Notes: generated by a model not told the origin, from the letters alone. 22,251 bases of DNA from Pseudomonadota bacterium (GCA_030531915.1 JAUNMD010000006.1:1-22251), one strand, 5' to 3'; counted from the stretch's first letter, positions 5,878-13,809 are shown. A program made the numbers and translations.

Positions 5878-8163
5878 ATGAATACAAAGAAATTATTTTT
5901 GGCAACCACACTGGCCGTTGCGGCGACGGGCGCAAATGCGGCAACCGTATCACGCGTTGACGTATCGGGCAATCGCCGTATGGACGCGGAATCGGTGCGT
6001 ATTCTGTCTGATGTCAACATTGGCGACACCGTGGGCGAGGCCCGCGCCAACCAAATTGCAAAAAAGTTACAGGAAAGTGGGTACTTTTCAAAAATCAACG
6101 TTCGCATGTCGGGCAATGTGCTGAAAATCGACGTGGTCGAAGCACCAACCGTCAACATGGTAACGGTTGAAGGAAACGATGAAATTTCCACCGATGATTT
6201 GAAGAAAGAAATCCGCCTGAAAGAGCGCGCGGCGTTTGATGAATCGACCATTGGCGCGGATGTTCAGCGTATGTTGACCATATACCAGCGCAAGGGATTC
6301 TTTGGCACAAAAATTGAACCAAAGCGTATTGAATTGGACGACAATCGTGTGAATGTTGTCTATGAAATTACAGAGGGTCACCCGACATACATCACCGACA
6401 TTGACTTTGCGGGGAACAAGAAATTCAGTGCGCGCACATTGCGCGGTGAAATTCTGTCGCGCGAACACGCGTGGTGGCGTTTTATGACCCAGTTTGATGT
6501 CTTTGACGAAGACCGCATTCAATATGACCAACAGATGCTGCGTCAATTCTATCTGCGTAACGGCTATGCGGATTTTGCCGTGACCGATGCCACAGGTGTA
6601 TTCACACCCGATCGCCAGTATTATTCGGTAAAATTCACCGTGGACGAAGGGCAACAGTACAAGTTCGGCAAACTGGACATTGACAATCCGTTTCCTGATG
6701 TATCAACGGACGAACTGCGCAAAGTAATCAAGATGTCGGCGGGCGACACGTACAATGTTGACTTGGTTGATGAAACGATATCGGCCCTGCGTGGGGCGGT
6801 TGCGGATCACGGCTATGCATTTATCAATGTTGAACCCGTGCCAACAAAAAACAACGACGCGCACACGATTGATATGACGTTCAAGATTCAAAAGACCAAT
6901 CGTATTTACCTGAACTCTATCAATATTTTGGGCAATGTTCGCACGTTTGACACTGTGATTCAACAGTTGCTGCCAATGCGCGCGGGTGATCCATTTTCGC
7001 TGCAAACCATTGAACAGGGGCGCCAGAACCTGATGCGCACACGCTATTTCAAAGATGTCCAGATGGTGCCAACCCGATTGGCAGATGCAAATATGATGAA
7101 TCTGGATATCAAGGTCGAAGAACAACCGACGGGCGAATTGTCGGGCGGGTTCGGATGGTCAAACATCAACGGCTTTATGGTTGATGCGGGTATTACCGAA
7201 AACAACTTTATGGGACGCGGCCAGATTGTTCAACTGCGCGGGTCAATCGCCCAGTACCAGAAACAGGCACTGTTCAGTTTTACCGAACCATATTTGTTTG
7301 GACGTGCGCTGTCGGGTGGTTTTGATGTGTCGTACACAATGTATAACTATTCGTCATTGGGCGGATTGGGGTATGATCGCGACTCGCTGACAATCGCGGG
7401 ACGTATGGGTTGGAAATTGACCGACAACTGGTCACAGACGGTGCGTCTGTCGGCGGCATTTGACCAGAACTATGACCTGCAAACCGTGGGCGGGTGGCGC
7501 GATTCCACATTGTACACGTTGGCGACATATTTGAAATACTATAACCTGAATACCAATTTCCAACAGAACACCCACACCGGTGTTGTGGCGAATTTGGGGC
7601 TGGCATATACCGGATTTGGGGGCAGCGAAACATTCGTGCGTTACAGCGCAGACATTACCGGTATGGTCAAATTCTTGGACGACCGGTGGCAGTTGCGTTC
7701 GTCGCTGGATTTCGGATACATTCAGCCACTGGACGGCGATTATGTATCACGTGTGTACCGCTATTTCTTGGGCGGGGAATCACTGCGTGGGTTTGATATC
7801 GCCGGCGTTGGCAGCCGTAACTGGTTCTATACATCATACTCGTTGGGTGGCATGTGGAAATTGAACGGTTCAACGCAACTGAATTTCCCAGTATTTATTC
7901 CAGACGAATACCAGATAAAGGGATTTGTGTTTGCCGACTATGGCATTTTGGGCAAGCCACCACGTGACGAATACACATACAGAAATGTGTATGGCGCAAC
8001 ACGCAGCAACTTTATCGACAGTGACCTGCGCACATCGGTTGGTTTCGGTATTTATTGGAACACACCAATGGGCCCGATGAATTTCAGTTGGGGGTGGCCA
8101 CTGCACATGAATGAATACGACCGCGAACGTCGATTCTTGCTGTCATTCGAAACACAGTTTTAG
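5878..8163 (+). CDS. bamA: Outer membrane protein assembly factor BamA
   Basis: The central subunit of the BAM complex, which folds beta-barrel proteins into the outer membrane. The 761-residue precursor starts with a signal peptide (MNTKKLFLATTLAVAATGAN..., likely cut after ANA). Five POTRA repeats fill roughly residues 23-420, for example VDVSGNRRMDAESVR and INILGNVRTFDTVI. The 16-strand barrel follows; its loop-6 motif GGESLRGF lies near residues 632-639, corresponding to the conserved (V/L)RG(F/Y). The protein ends in SFETQF with the C-terminal aromatic that serves as the barrel signal. It follows rseP directly and ends at a strong terminator, so it closes the operon. The skp-lpxD-fabZ-lpxA genes that often follow bamA are not here. 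Confidence 0.97.
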   Translation: MNTKKLFLATTLAVAATGANAATVSRVDVSGNRRMDAESVRILSDVNIGDTVGEARANQIAKKLQESGYFSKINVRMSGNVLKIDVVEAPTVNMVTVEGNDEISTDDLKKEIRLKERAAFDESTIGADVQRMLTIYQRKGFFGTKIEPKRIELDDNRVNVVYEITEGHPTYITDIDFAGNKKFSARTLRGEILSREHAWWRFMTQFDVFDEDRIQYDQQMLRQFYLRNGYADFAVTDATGVFTPDRQYYSVKFTVDEGQQYKFGKLDIDNPFPDVSTDELRKVIKMSAGDTYNVDLVDETISALRGAVADHGYAFINVEPVPTKNNDAHTIDMTFKIQKTNRIYLNSINILGNVRTFDTVIQQLLPMRAGDPFSLQTIEQGRQNLMRTRYFKDVQMVPTRLADANMMNLDIKVEEQPTGELSGGFGWSNINGFMVDAGITENNFMGRGQIVQLRGSIAQYQKQALFSFTEPYLFGRALSGGFDVSYTMYNYSSLGGLGYDRDSLTIAGRMGWKLTDNWSQTVRLSAAFDQNYDLQTVGGWRDSTLYTLATYLKYYNLNTNFQQNTHTGVVANLGLAYTGFGGSETFVRYSADITGMVKFLDDRWQLRSSLDFGYIQPLDGDYVSRVYRYFLGGESLRGFDIAGVGSRNWFYTSYSLGGMWKLNGSTQLNFPVFIPDEYQIKGFVFADYGILGKPPRDEYTYRNVYGATRSNFIDSDLRTSVGFGIYWNTPMGPMNFSWGWPLHMNEYDRERRFLLSFETQF

Positions 8164-8193
8164 CAAATGCCCCGAACGGGGCATTTGTTTTTG
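8164..8193 (+). terminator. Rho-independent terminator after bamA
   Basis: CAAATGCCCC (8164-8173) and GGGGCATTTG (8178-8187) form a perfect 10-bp stem with loop GAAC, followed by a T-run. It begins immediately after the bamA stop codon. Confidence 0.92.
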
Positions 8194-8227
8194 TGTGCCG
8201 TGTCAGCGGGAACAGATGAACTTTTGC

Positions 8228-8257
8228 TTGACCCGTGGGCGCGAATTTTCTTATAAT
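8228..8257 (+). promoter_or_regulatory. Strong sigma-70-type promoter of the lipoprotein/VirB8-like cluster
   Basis: TTGACC (8228-8233), an 18-base spacer and a consensus TATAAT (8252-8257) lie 26 bases before the lipoprotein ATG, directly after the bamA terminator. The cluster is therefore its own transcription unit. Confidence 0.8.
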
Positions 8258-8282
8258 TTATTTACACAAGGGGAAGAAGGAC

Positions 8283-8429
8283 ATGAAGAAAGTATTTTTA
8301 GCGTTGTTTGTTGCATTGGCACTGGCGGGCTGTGGTCAGATTTACGACCGCGAACCGGTTGGTGTTGGTTATGACAACAACGAATTGAAACTGAGTCCGT
8401 GCGCCTGTATCATGGTATATCAGGCATAA
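8283..8429 (+). CDS. Small lipoprotein, VirB7-like by size and context
   Basis: 48 residues: a basic start MKK, a hydrophobic run and the lipobox LAGC (Cys17), then a 31-residue mature part ending LKLSPCACIMVYQA. The lipobox predicts lipidation by Lgt and cleavage by LspA. VirB7 proteins of type IV secretion systems are lipoproteins of similar size encoded just before virB8, and a VirB8-like gene follows here. The match is contextual, since VirB7 sequences diverge too much for recognition by eye. The start has a GGGGAAGAAGG ribosome site. The N-terminal part closely resembles the other tiny lipoprotein at 11070 (MKKV.LALF.AL.LA.C). It could instead be a structural entericidin-like lipoprotein. 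Confidence 0.8.
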   Translation: MKKVFLALFVALALAGCGQIYDREPVGVGYDNNELKLSPCACIMVYQA

Positions 8430-8461
8430 ATCCCACGCATTACATCAGGGGGGATTGCACA

Positions 8462-9151
8462 TTGGATTATCCAGACAATTTTGAAACGCCGGCATTTCCA
8501 GCGGGCAAACGGATTGCCGTTTCCCGTGCGATGGCGATTGCAACCTCGGTGGCATTTTTCTTGATTGTGTGCGTGTGCGGTCTGATTATTTGGACAACGC
8601 GTGGCGCGACGGTTGAACCGTTTATTATTTCCATTGATAAGATTACGGGCGCGTGGTCTATTGTTGGTCACCCCCATGGCCAGATGGCGTATTCCGCAAC
8701 CCGCACGATGCAAGAATCAGTAATTGCAAATTTCACGCGCGATTGGTTCACGGTGTCACGCGACGCTGATAACACCGCCATGTGGCAAACGTGCGAACGC
8801 GAACAATGTCGTTCTGATGATGCGCCGGCACGCACAGACAAGACATGCGCGATGTATTGCGCCACATCGGACAGTGTGTTTAACACATTTGTGTACAACG
8901 TCATTCCAAATTGGCAGGATATTGCCGCACGTGGCGGACGCATGACGGTTGACACAACCAGTATGCAGATTGCACCCGTCGGGCAAATAACACAGAGTGG
9001 TGGCACGTGGTCAATTCAGGCAACCGTGTCCAGCACATTGGACGGCGACATGCAAATCATCGCCTTTGCCAAGGTTGCACGTCAAACATCGTGGTATCCA
9101 CGAACACTGGGGTACTATATTGCGGGATTTAACACATACAGATTGAACTGA
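8462..9151 (+). CDS. VirB8-like inner-membrane protein 1
   Basis: A protein of 229 residues starting at TTG 8462, chosen because AGGGGGGAT lies just upstream; an ATG at 8399 in the same frame lies inside the lipoprotein gene and lacks a ribosome site. Layout: about 25 cytoplasmic residues, one membrane helix (AIATSVAFFLIVCVCGLIIW) and a periplasmic domain of about 180 residues. It ends RTLGYYIAGFNTYRLN, which resembles the C-terminal strand of VirB8 (NPLGxxVxxxRV). In P-type type IV secretion systems VirB8 is a periplasmic assembly factor with an NTF2-like fold. Four cysteines in CEREQC and CAMYC (about residues 113-142) are unusual and could form disulfides. It overlaps the next gene by TGATG, indicating coupled translation. 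Family assignment is by layout and weak motif only. Confidence 0.7.
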   Translation: MDYPDNFETPAFPAGKRIAVSRAMAIATSVAFFLIVCVCGLIIWTTRGATVEPFIISIDKITGAWSIVGHPHGQMAYSATRTMQESVIANFTRDWFTVSRDADNTAMWQTCEREQCRSDDAPARTDKTCAMYCATSDSVFNTFVYNVIPNWQDIAARGGRMTVDTTSMQIAPVGQITQSGGTWSIQATVSSTLDGDMQIIAFAKVARQTSWYPRTLGYYIAGFNTYRLN

Positions 9152-9792
9152 TGAAAAAACTGATTATGTTTTTGGCGGGTCTGATGTTGCTGGTACTGAC
9201 GTTTGGGGCGTTGTACCTGGGTGGGGCAATTTATGATGCTGGTGAAAAGCGCAGCATTGATACGTTCTTTTTCCAGCCAAATAATTTATCCGCCGATCGC
9301 CCTGGTGAATTACAGACACCGGCCGAGATGGGCGAAAGCCGCATTTTGAATATGCTGGTTGATAGGTATGTTACGGAATATTTTTATGTAATTCCAGACC
9401 GTGAAAACATTGCGCGCCGCACCCGTTCGGACAGTGTGTTGGCCCGCATGTCGGGCGCGGATGTATTTCGCACATGGCAAAACACGGTTGCCAATGAAAT
9501 CCAAACCATGGCCGAACACGGCACTATGCGCACCGCGGCGATTGTTGGCGATATATTGCGCCCCACCGGCAGTGATTATTGGCAGGCGGACTATGAATTG
9601 CGCACATGGAATGTGGCAAATGATTTGTCCGTTGCCCCAACTGTTACGCACGGCACGATGTATATGAAAATCAGATATGAATCCGGTCTGCGCGATTCTA
9701 TTGTGGATTATGGCGTGCATCGGTATCTGGACAATGGGGGCGATCCGGCGAACCTGTTTAAGTTCGAAGTGCGCGAGGTTATTATCAGATAA
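9151..9792 (+). CDS. VirB8-like / NTF2-like inner-membrane protein 2
   Basis: A 213-residue protein with an N-terminal membrane anchor (residues 4-27, IMFLAGLMLLVLTFGALYLG core) and a periplasmic domain. Its start codon overlaps the stop of the previous gene (TGATG). The soluble part has an early helix (ILNMLVDRYVTEYFYVIPD) and then strand-rich sequence (YWQADYELRTWNV, TMYMKIRYESGL). It ends with a hydrophobic strand (FKFEVREVIIR). Same size, same topology and direct coupling to the upstream gene suggest a diverged VirB8-type partner; a heterodimer or a layered complex is a reasonable inference. I do not recognise specific catalytic residues. Other membrane-anchored NTF2-like proteins remain possible. 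Confidence 0.65.
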   Translation: MKKLIMFLAGLMLLVLTFGALYLGGAIYDAGEKRSIDTFFFQPNNLSADRPGELQTPAEMGESRILNMLVDRYVTEYFYVIPDRENIARRTRSDSVLARMSGADVFRTWQNTVANEIQTMAEHGTMRTAAIVGDILRPTGSDYWQADYELRTWNVANDLSVAPTVTHGTMYMKIRYESGLRDSIVDYGVHRYLDNGGDPANLFKFEVREVIIR

Positions 9793-9815
9793 CATCGTTT
9801 TGGGGTGGTATAAAT

Positions 9816-10598
9816 ATGAAAATGCGTTTTGTAATTTTGTTATCTTGGTTGGCAGTGTGCGTTGCACCTGCGATGGCTGCAAACGATGATCCGTTTGATT
9901 TTGATAACTTTGCCATCACCGACAGTGGGGACGCAGATATCAATGTGGAATCGGTATCTATCAATGCCGGCGCATCACCCGCGGCGGTGGCATCATTTGA
10001 TATTGCCGGCGTTATGCTGGGTATGCCATTCGAAGATGTGCAGACATTATTCTTCAAGGACAAGGGGTTATATTCCCCACGCAAGAAAGACAGCATCGTT
10101 TACACCATTGCCAAGGATTGGAAATATAATCTGGACTATGAATGTCGCCGCCAAGGGATTGTGATTCCCGCGGAATTGTCCAAATGTGTAAACAGTTTGG
10201 CGCGCAACCGCGGGTTGCTGTATGCGTCTGAATTACAGTTGGAACGTGAAAACACCGGCGAAACAATCGTGGTATATTTTACCAGTAATGCGACCGACAA
10301 TTTGGTATGGCGCGTCGTGTATAACAATGACGCCAATGAATTAGAGGGCGCAGACGAGAAATTTGAAAACCAGCGTCAGAAAAAGATTCTGGCATTTTGG
10401 CAAAATGTATTGGACAAGTATGGCGCACCAAATGCTGGCACGGACAAGTGGGTATCGACCACAAACGCGTACGATCCAATGATGACGGCGTATTATGGCG
10501 CGTTGGATTTGGTGGACAACGGGCGGTACGCATCTGATGCGGCGAAAAATGTCCAAGACGCCAGAGATAATTTTCAAGCAAAACCGTATGCGTTTTGA
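9816..10598 (+). CDS. Secreted protein of unknown function in the VirB8-like cluster
   Basis: 260 residues with a clear signal peptide (MKMRFVILLSWLAVCVAPAMA, cut before AND). The mature part is acidic at its start, with DPFDFDNFAITDSGDAD. It then has a globular region beginning FDIAGVMLGMPFEDVQTLF, a pattern seen in periplasmic proteins where a short conserved motif 'GxxLGMs' starts a compact domain. Two cysteines (YECRRQ and KCVNSL) could form a disulfide. The start has GGGGTGG upstream, and the gene lies 23 bases after the second VirB8-like gene, so it belongs to the same transcript. I do not recognise the family; location suggests a periplasmic partner of the membrane proteins upstream. 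Confidence 0.75.
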   Translation: MKMRFVILLSWLAVCVAPAMAANDDPFDFDNFAITDSGDADINVESVSINAGASPAAVASFDIAGVMLGMPFEDVQTLFFKDKGLYSPRKKDSIVYTIAKDWKYNLDYECRRQGIVIPAELSKCVNSLARNRGLLYASELQLERENTGETIVVYFTSNATDNLVWRVVYNNDANELEGADEKFENQRQKKILAFWQNVLDKYGAPNAGTDKWVSTTNAYDPMMTAYYGALDLVDNGRYASDAAKNVQDARDNFQAKPYAF

Positions 10599-10627
10599 TG
10601 TGATTTGTCTGAATTATGGTGTTGGGT

Positions 10628-10969
10628 ATGAATACATACCAATCTGGGTTATTTGCAGAATTTTGGGCACGCATGTATCTGCGCATGCGGGGGTATCGCA
10701 TTTTGCGTCGGCGATATGTTACGGGGCGCAATACGGGACGCGCCGAAATTGATATTATTGCCCGCCGCAAAAACGTCATTGTATTCATAGAGGTTAAACG
10801 CCGCCCGACCATTATCGCCGGTTGGGACGCGATTACACCGGCACAGGCCGTGCGCCTGCGTCGTGCGGCGGAAACGTATTTGGCGCGGTTACCACGCCCG
10901 TATGACGCCCGATTTGATGTGATTATTGTGTGCGGGCTGCGCATATATCACGCCCGCGGTGCGATTTAG
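10628..10969 (+). CDS. yraN: YraN family (UPF0102) endonuclease-fold protein
   Basis: The 113-residue protein shows the YraN pattern. An N-terminal helix (SGLFAEFWARMYLRMRGYRIL) is followed by RRRYVTGRNTGRAEIDIIARR, where the Glu-Ile-Asp corresponds to the conserved GEIDLI. Then comes VIVFIEVKRRP (the E-x-K of the nuclease-like fold), and ARFDVIIVCGLR closes it. These are the catalytic-type residues of the PD-(D/E)XK/Holliday-resolvase-like fold, although the cellular role of YraN is not established. The usual Gly before Glu is Arg-Ala here. Starts at 10616 or 10628 are both possible; neither has a clear ribosome site, and 10628 matches the usual family length. It follows the secreted protein by about 30 bases and may be on the same transcript. 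Confidence 0.85.
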   Translation: MNTYQSGLFAEFWARMYLRMRGYRILRRRYVTGRNTGRAEIDIIARRKNVIVFIEVKRRPTIIAGWDAITPAQAVRLRRAAETYLARLPRPYDARFDVIIVCGLRIYHARGAI

Positions 10970-11009
10970 GTGGCGGTGAATGTCAACCACTTTTTTACTG
11001 TTTTTTGTA

Positions 11010-11038
11010 TTGCATTTGGGAATGCAGTCCTGTATAAT
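11010..11038 (+). promoter_or_regulatory. Promoter with a palindrome in its spacer
   Basis: TTGCAT (11010-11015), a 17-base spacer and a consensus TATAAT (11033-11038) lie upstream of the 50-residue lipoprotein gene. TGCATT-TGGG-AATGCA (11011-11026) is a perfect 6-bp inverted repeat that overlaps the -35 box and could be an operator. Confidence 0.7.
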
Positions 11039-11069
11039 TTCCGTGAACTTTTGGAAAAAAGGAGAAACC

Positions 11070-11222
11070 ATGAAAAAAGTTATGTTGGCACTGTTTGCCG
11101 TTTTGACATTGGCTGCATGCACAGGTTCTTACAAATCTGGTAATTGCGAATACGATTTCTTGCTGCACAAAGATATTTCTATCTCCAAATTGATTGGTAA
11201 TGCAACAGGCGGTTGCCGCTAA
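11070..11222 (+). CDS. Small lipoprotein, 50 residues
   Basis: MKKVMLALFAVLTLAAC is a typical lipoprotein signal with the lipobox LAAC (Cys17). The 33 mature residues read TGSYKSGNCEYDFLLHKDIS..., ending TGGCR, with two further cysteines. A strong AAAGGAGAAA ribosome site lies before ATG 11070. The signal region is nearly the same as in the lipoprotein at 8283, so the two may be paralogues or simply share an optimal lipoprotein signal. It is monocistronic, with its own promoter and a strong terminator, and is the last host-like gene before the phage block. Function unknown; lysis-type or entericidin-like lipoproteins have similar size. Confidence 0.85.
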   Translation: MKKVMLALFAVLTLAACTGSYKSGNCEYDFLLHKDISISKLIGNATGGCR

Positions 11223-11226
11223 TAAT

Positions 11227-11257
11227 AAAAACGGGGCGTTTGCCCCGTTTTTATTTT
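11227..11257. terminator. Bidirectional terminator at the host/phage boundary
   Basis: AAAAACGGGGC (11227-11237) and GCCCCGTTTTT (11242-11252) form an 11-bp perfect stem with loop GTTT and T-runs on both strands. It sits between the convergent lipoprotein gene and the last minus-strand phage gene and overlaps that gene's stop codon. Confidence 0.92.
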
Positions 11258-11511
11258 ATCACGGCGGTTTTTATCAGTGATACATCGTCGCGAATTGTGT
11301 CCAGTTTTATCTGTAATTGCCCGATGCCTGTTTCCAATATCGTCGTGCGATTTTCCAATGTTGTTATGCGTGTGTCGGCGCGCTGAATATCCGCCAGCGA
11401 TGAATCTTGGCGGGCAACCCAATAAATCAGGCCGCCGATAAATGCGATTAAAAACCAACTGTCGCGCAGGGTCGTGATAATTCCGCCCAGTGTGTTTGTT
11501 TCCTGTTTCAT
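11251..11511 (-). CDS. Phage membrane/coiled-coil protein, possible holin or spanin-like
   Basis: 86 residues: one membrane segment (about 17-36, SWFLIAFIGGLIYWVA) followed by a regular heptad-like helix (IQRADTRITTLENRTTILE). This order, membrane helix then coiled coil, is seen in several small phage proteins near lysis or head-tail genes, but I cannot name the family. Its ATG overlaps the stop of the Bbp19-like gene (ATGA), so translation is coupled. It is the last gene of the minus-strand phage operon and its stop lies in the terminator stem. Confidence 0.7.
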   Translation of the reverse strand: MKQETNTLGGIITTLRDSWFLIAFIGGLIYWVARQDSSLADIQRADTRITTLENRTTILETGIGQLQIKLDTIRDDVSLIKTAVIK

Positions 11512-11702
11512 TTTCGCCCCCGTGATATCATATTTTCAATCATGTGCACCAATGCGCGCTGGGATTCCAGACCGCGCAATTCGGCGTCTGTGGCGTTTGG
11601 CCCCAGCACGCGTTCAATCGTCATTCGGCGCAGGTGTCCCAACACCGCCGCACCCGCCGCGGTTGAAAATGTGCGGGCGTAATTCTGTTCAATTTCGTTC
11701 AT
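11508..11702 (-). CDS. Bbp19-like small phage protein
   Basis: 64 residues, all helical. The sequence NYARTFSTAAGAAVLGHLRR near the N-terminus and the later ELRGLESQRALVHMI match the pattern of the Bbp19 family (named from Bordetella phage BPP-1), small proteins encoded next to the portal gene in podoviruses. Function is unknown. AGGAAAAAA before the ATG gives a good ribosome site. The position directly after the portal gene supports the call. Confidence 0.75.
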   Translation of the reverse strand: MNEIEQNYARTFSTAAGAAVLGHLRRMTIERVLGPNATDAELRGLESQRALVHMIENMISRGRK

Positions 11703-11717
11703 AATTTTTTCCTGTGG

Positions 11718-12941
11718 TTAAATCAAGTTTTCTGACACAGCCATCTGGGCGATTGGGGCAATGTATTTCAGTTCCGCGTCACTGTTCAGCACAATCGGCG
11801 CAATCACCCCGCGACGGGACAGAATCTGTAATCCGCGGTCGGTCAGTGGTCTGATAAATTCGTGCAGCAGTCGCCCATATGTTGCGCCCAAAATTCGCAT
11901 CATATCGGAATTGCGCGCCATAATTTCGGTCGCAGTCATTTCTTTTTCAGACAGCAATCCCAACCGGTCGGCCAGCAAAGCATGACGAATCCGTTCGCGC
12001 AGGTCTTTCAAGATTATTTGCGACACATCAAAATCCGCACCCGACGACAGCGGTGTCAGACCAGATGACCCGACGGCCTTTGGTATAATTGCCCCAGGGG
12101 TCAAATTGATATTATTCAGGTTGATGACGCCGTCATCGTCGGCCTGCCATATGCCGGAAACGGCGATGGTTGCGTTTTTCAGAACCAGTTCAACAACCTT
12201 GTTCGCGGTCTTGATATCTGGCAATGCGCGCAGGACGGGCCCGCGACCGTATTGTTCACCACTTAAAACACTCCACCGGAAAATAATGTATGGGTTGGTT
12301 TCAAATGTCCCACGGGCGACAATGTTATTTTCGATGTCGCCCCCGACGTCCAACCATGCGGTAAAATCCGTACCAACCAGTGACTGCACCAGACGCAATG
12401 GCGTTGCGGGGTCGCGCTTTATCTGGTCGGCGATGTCGGCGGGTGGTGTCCATGTTGGGTATTTTTCCAACACTTCGCGGGCGGGCATTGTGGCGGTATG
12501 AAATACTGCGTTTGGTAAAATCGCAATGTCGCGCATTGGCACGGCCGTAAATGAAAACGCCGATGATGCGCCGATTGGCGTTTCCGCCATAAACAGACAC
12601 GCCGTTCCCAAAATCACCAAATCCAAATAGCACTGGTGAATGGTGGTATAAAAATTTGAATCATTCAGATTCGCGCGCAGTGCCGCCGTCGCAGCGTCTG
12701 CATCGGGCGATGCATCACTTTCCGGAATCAGCGTCAGCCATAATGATTCAGGTGGTGTCATCAGTGAATAAATTGATGCCGCCAGATTGTCCACCGCATC
12801 GGCGGCGGTTGCGTCAAACAGCGTGGCGGCGTCCGCATCCGATGTCGGCATTGTATAGCGCATTGCGGCGTCCCACCGTGCCAACCACGGCGCACGCACG
12901 TCCAGTGCCCGCCGATACATTTGTTCCAAGTTATTTTGCAT
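11718..12941 (-). CDS. Phage portal (head-to-tail connecting) protein, short at the C-terminus
   Basis: 407 residues. The N-terminus LEQMYRRALDVRAPWLARWD, then AASIYSLMTPPESLWLTL, LVILGTACLFMAE and FRWSVLSGEQYGRGPVL match the podovirus head-tail connector portal family. The dodecameric portal is the DNA gate of the head. The start at 12941 is chosen because GGAGAAAAT lies immediately upstream. The family usually runs to about 500-560 residues. This one stops at ELKYIAPIAQMAVSENLI, where relatives continue into a further C-terminal region of roughly 100 residues. It may have lost its C-terminal part by a stop or deletion. It lies 22 bases after the terminase nuclease half. Confidence 0.85.
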   Translation of the reverse strand: MQNNLEQMYRRALDVRAPWLARWDAAMRYTMPTSDADAATLFDATAADAVDNLAASIYSLMTPPESLWLTLIPESDASPDADAATAALRANLNDSNFYTTIHQCYLDLVILGTACLFMAETPIGASSAFSFTAVPMRDIAILPNAVFHTATMPAREVLEKYPTWTPPADIADQIKRDPATPLRLVQSLVGTDFTAWLDVGGDIENNIVARGTFETNPYIIFRWSVLSGEQYGRGPVLRALPDIKTANKVVELVLKNATIAVSGIWQADDDGVINLNNINLTPGAIIPKAVGSSGLTPLSSGADFDVSQIILKDLRERIRHALLADRLGLLSEKEMTATEIMARNSDMMRILGATYGRLLHEFIRPLTDRGLQILSRRGVIAPIVLNSDAELKYIAPIAQMAVSENLI

Positions 12942-12963
12942 ATTTTCTCCTTTGTTTTTTTTG

Positions 12964-13809
12964 TTAAACATTGAAATTGGTGTTTGCTGTGTATGCGCGG
13001 GGCACGTGACCCACTGGGCGCACGGGTGTCGGCGCGATTGTGATTGCGCCCGCCACCGCATCCAGTCCGTCGTCGTGTCCCGTACCAATCGGTGACCAAC
13101 CCATCATTTCGGCGATAAATGGCGTCTGGGTTATTTTACGGTGCGCATACAATCGCCCCGCCGCCAATGTCGGTTCAATCGCGTCCAAGATTCGGTCAAC
13201 CTTTGGCCGATTGTTTGTAATCCGTGTGATTGTGACAGGTGTGCCGGCACGGGTTGCCGCATCGCGCATTATTTCTGGCAATGCATTTCCGATGCCATTT
13301 GTTTCAATCGTGATGCGGCGCATGTTATATCGCGACATAAATTCCAGTACACAATCGCACTGGTGCGCCAATGGATGCGTGTCGCCATCGGACACCGTCA
13401 TATACAAAATATCGTGAATGAAAACGCACCGTGATGCATCATCGCGATACAGGATTACGCACACACTGCCATCGCGACCGCGGCGGCCACTGGACGGATC
13501 CCAATACGCCGCCACGCCCGTAATTTTATGCGTGCCAATTTGCGCGGTGCGCGCGTCAAACGTATCGTCGTATAATTGCAATGCGCCGGGGTCAAGGCGT
13601 ACGCGTGTCGGCGCGACGGGTTGCAATAACATTTGCGATGCGAAATGACGCGGGCCGGTGGCATCACGTAATTCGGCAATGCGCGTTGGCGGGAACAATT
13701 CAGGCCACGCGGACGCGCCCGTCGCATCAATTATTGGTATTTTCAATACGTTGTACCCGCGCAAAAAAGGCGTTGAAAAACCAAAATTTTTAGATACTAT
13801 ATCAGACAT
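12964..13809 (-). CDS. Terminase large subunit, C-terminal nuclease half (separated from its ATPase half)
   Basis: 281 residues from ATG 13809. Residue 15 onward (FLRGYNVLKIPIIDATG, then AWPELFPP and FASQMLLQPV) corresponds to the linker after the ATPase domain of podovirus large terminases. The RNase H-like nuclease follows, with acidic residues in AYWDPSSG (Asp104), IETNG (Glu169) and HDDGLDA (Asp246/247/250). The first 14 residues (MSDIVSKNFGFSTP) are encoded largely by the dnaB promoter region and are not recognisably terminase. Read on the minus strand, TTAGGGG lies about 8 bases before the ATG, so independent translation is plausible. The partner ATPase half is at 17136-17741. Together they give about 470 residues, a normal whole terminase. 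Confidence 0.85.
   Translation of the reverse strand: MSDIVSKNFGFSTPFLRGYNVLKIPIIDATGASAWPELFPPTRIAELRDATGPRHFASQMLLQPVAPTRVRLDPGALQLYDDTFDARTAQIGTHKITGVAAYWDPSSGRRGRDGSVCVILYRDDASRCVFIHDILYMTVSDGDTHPLAHQCDCVLEFMSRYNMRRITIETNGIGNALPEIMRDAATRAGTPVTITRITNNRPKVDRILDAIEPTLAAGRLYAHRKITQTPFIAEMMGWSPIGTGHDDGLDAVAGAITIAPTPVRPVGHVPRAYTANTNFNV
13773..13800 (+). promoter_or_regulatory. Candidate dnaB promoter at the edge of the insertion
   Basis: TTGAAA (13773-13778), a 16-base spacer and TACTAT (13795-13800). The expected start site falls at about 13807, next to the dnaB ATG at 13808. No Shine-Dalgarno sequence is present, so the transcript would be leaderless or nearly so. Confidence 0.5.

Noticed and set aside
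5517..6251. Long minus-strand open frame over the rseP/bamA junction
   Set aside because: It runs opposite to two unmistakable conserved genes, has low-complexity Ser/Thr-rich composition and no ribosome site; a shadow of codon bias.
10279..10944. Minus-strand open frame of 221 codons over the secreted-protein gene and yraN
   Set aside because: Arg/His-rich composition typical of antisense frames, and it spans two plus-strand genes with good family or signal-peptide evidence.
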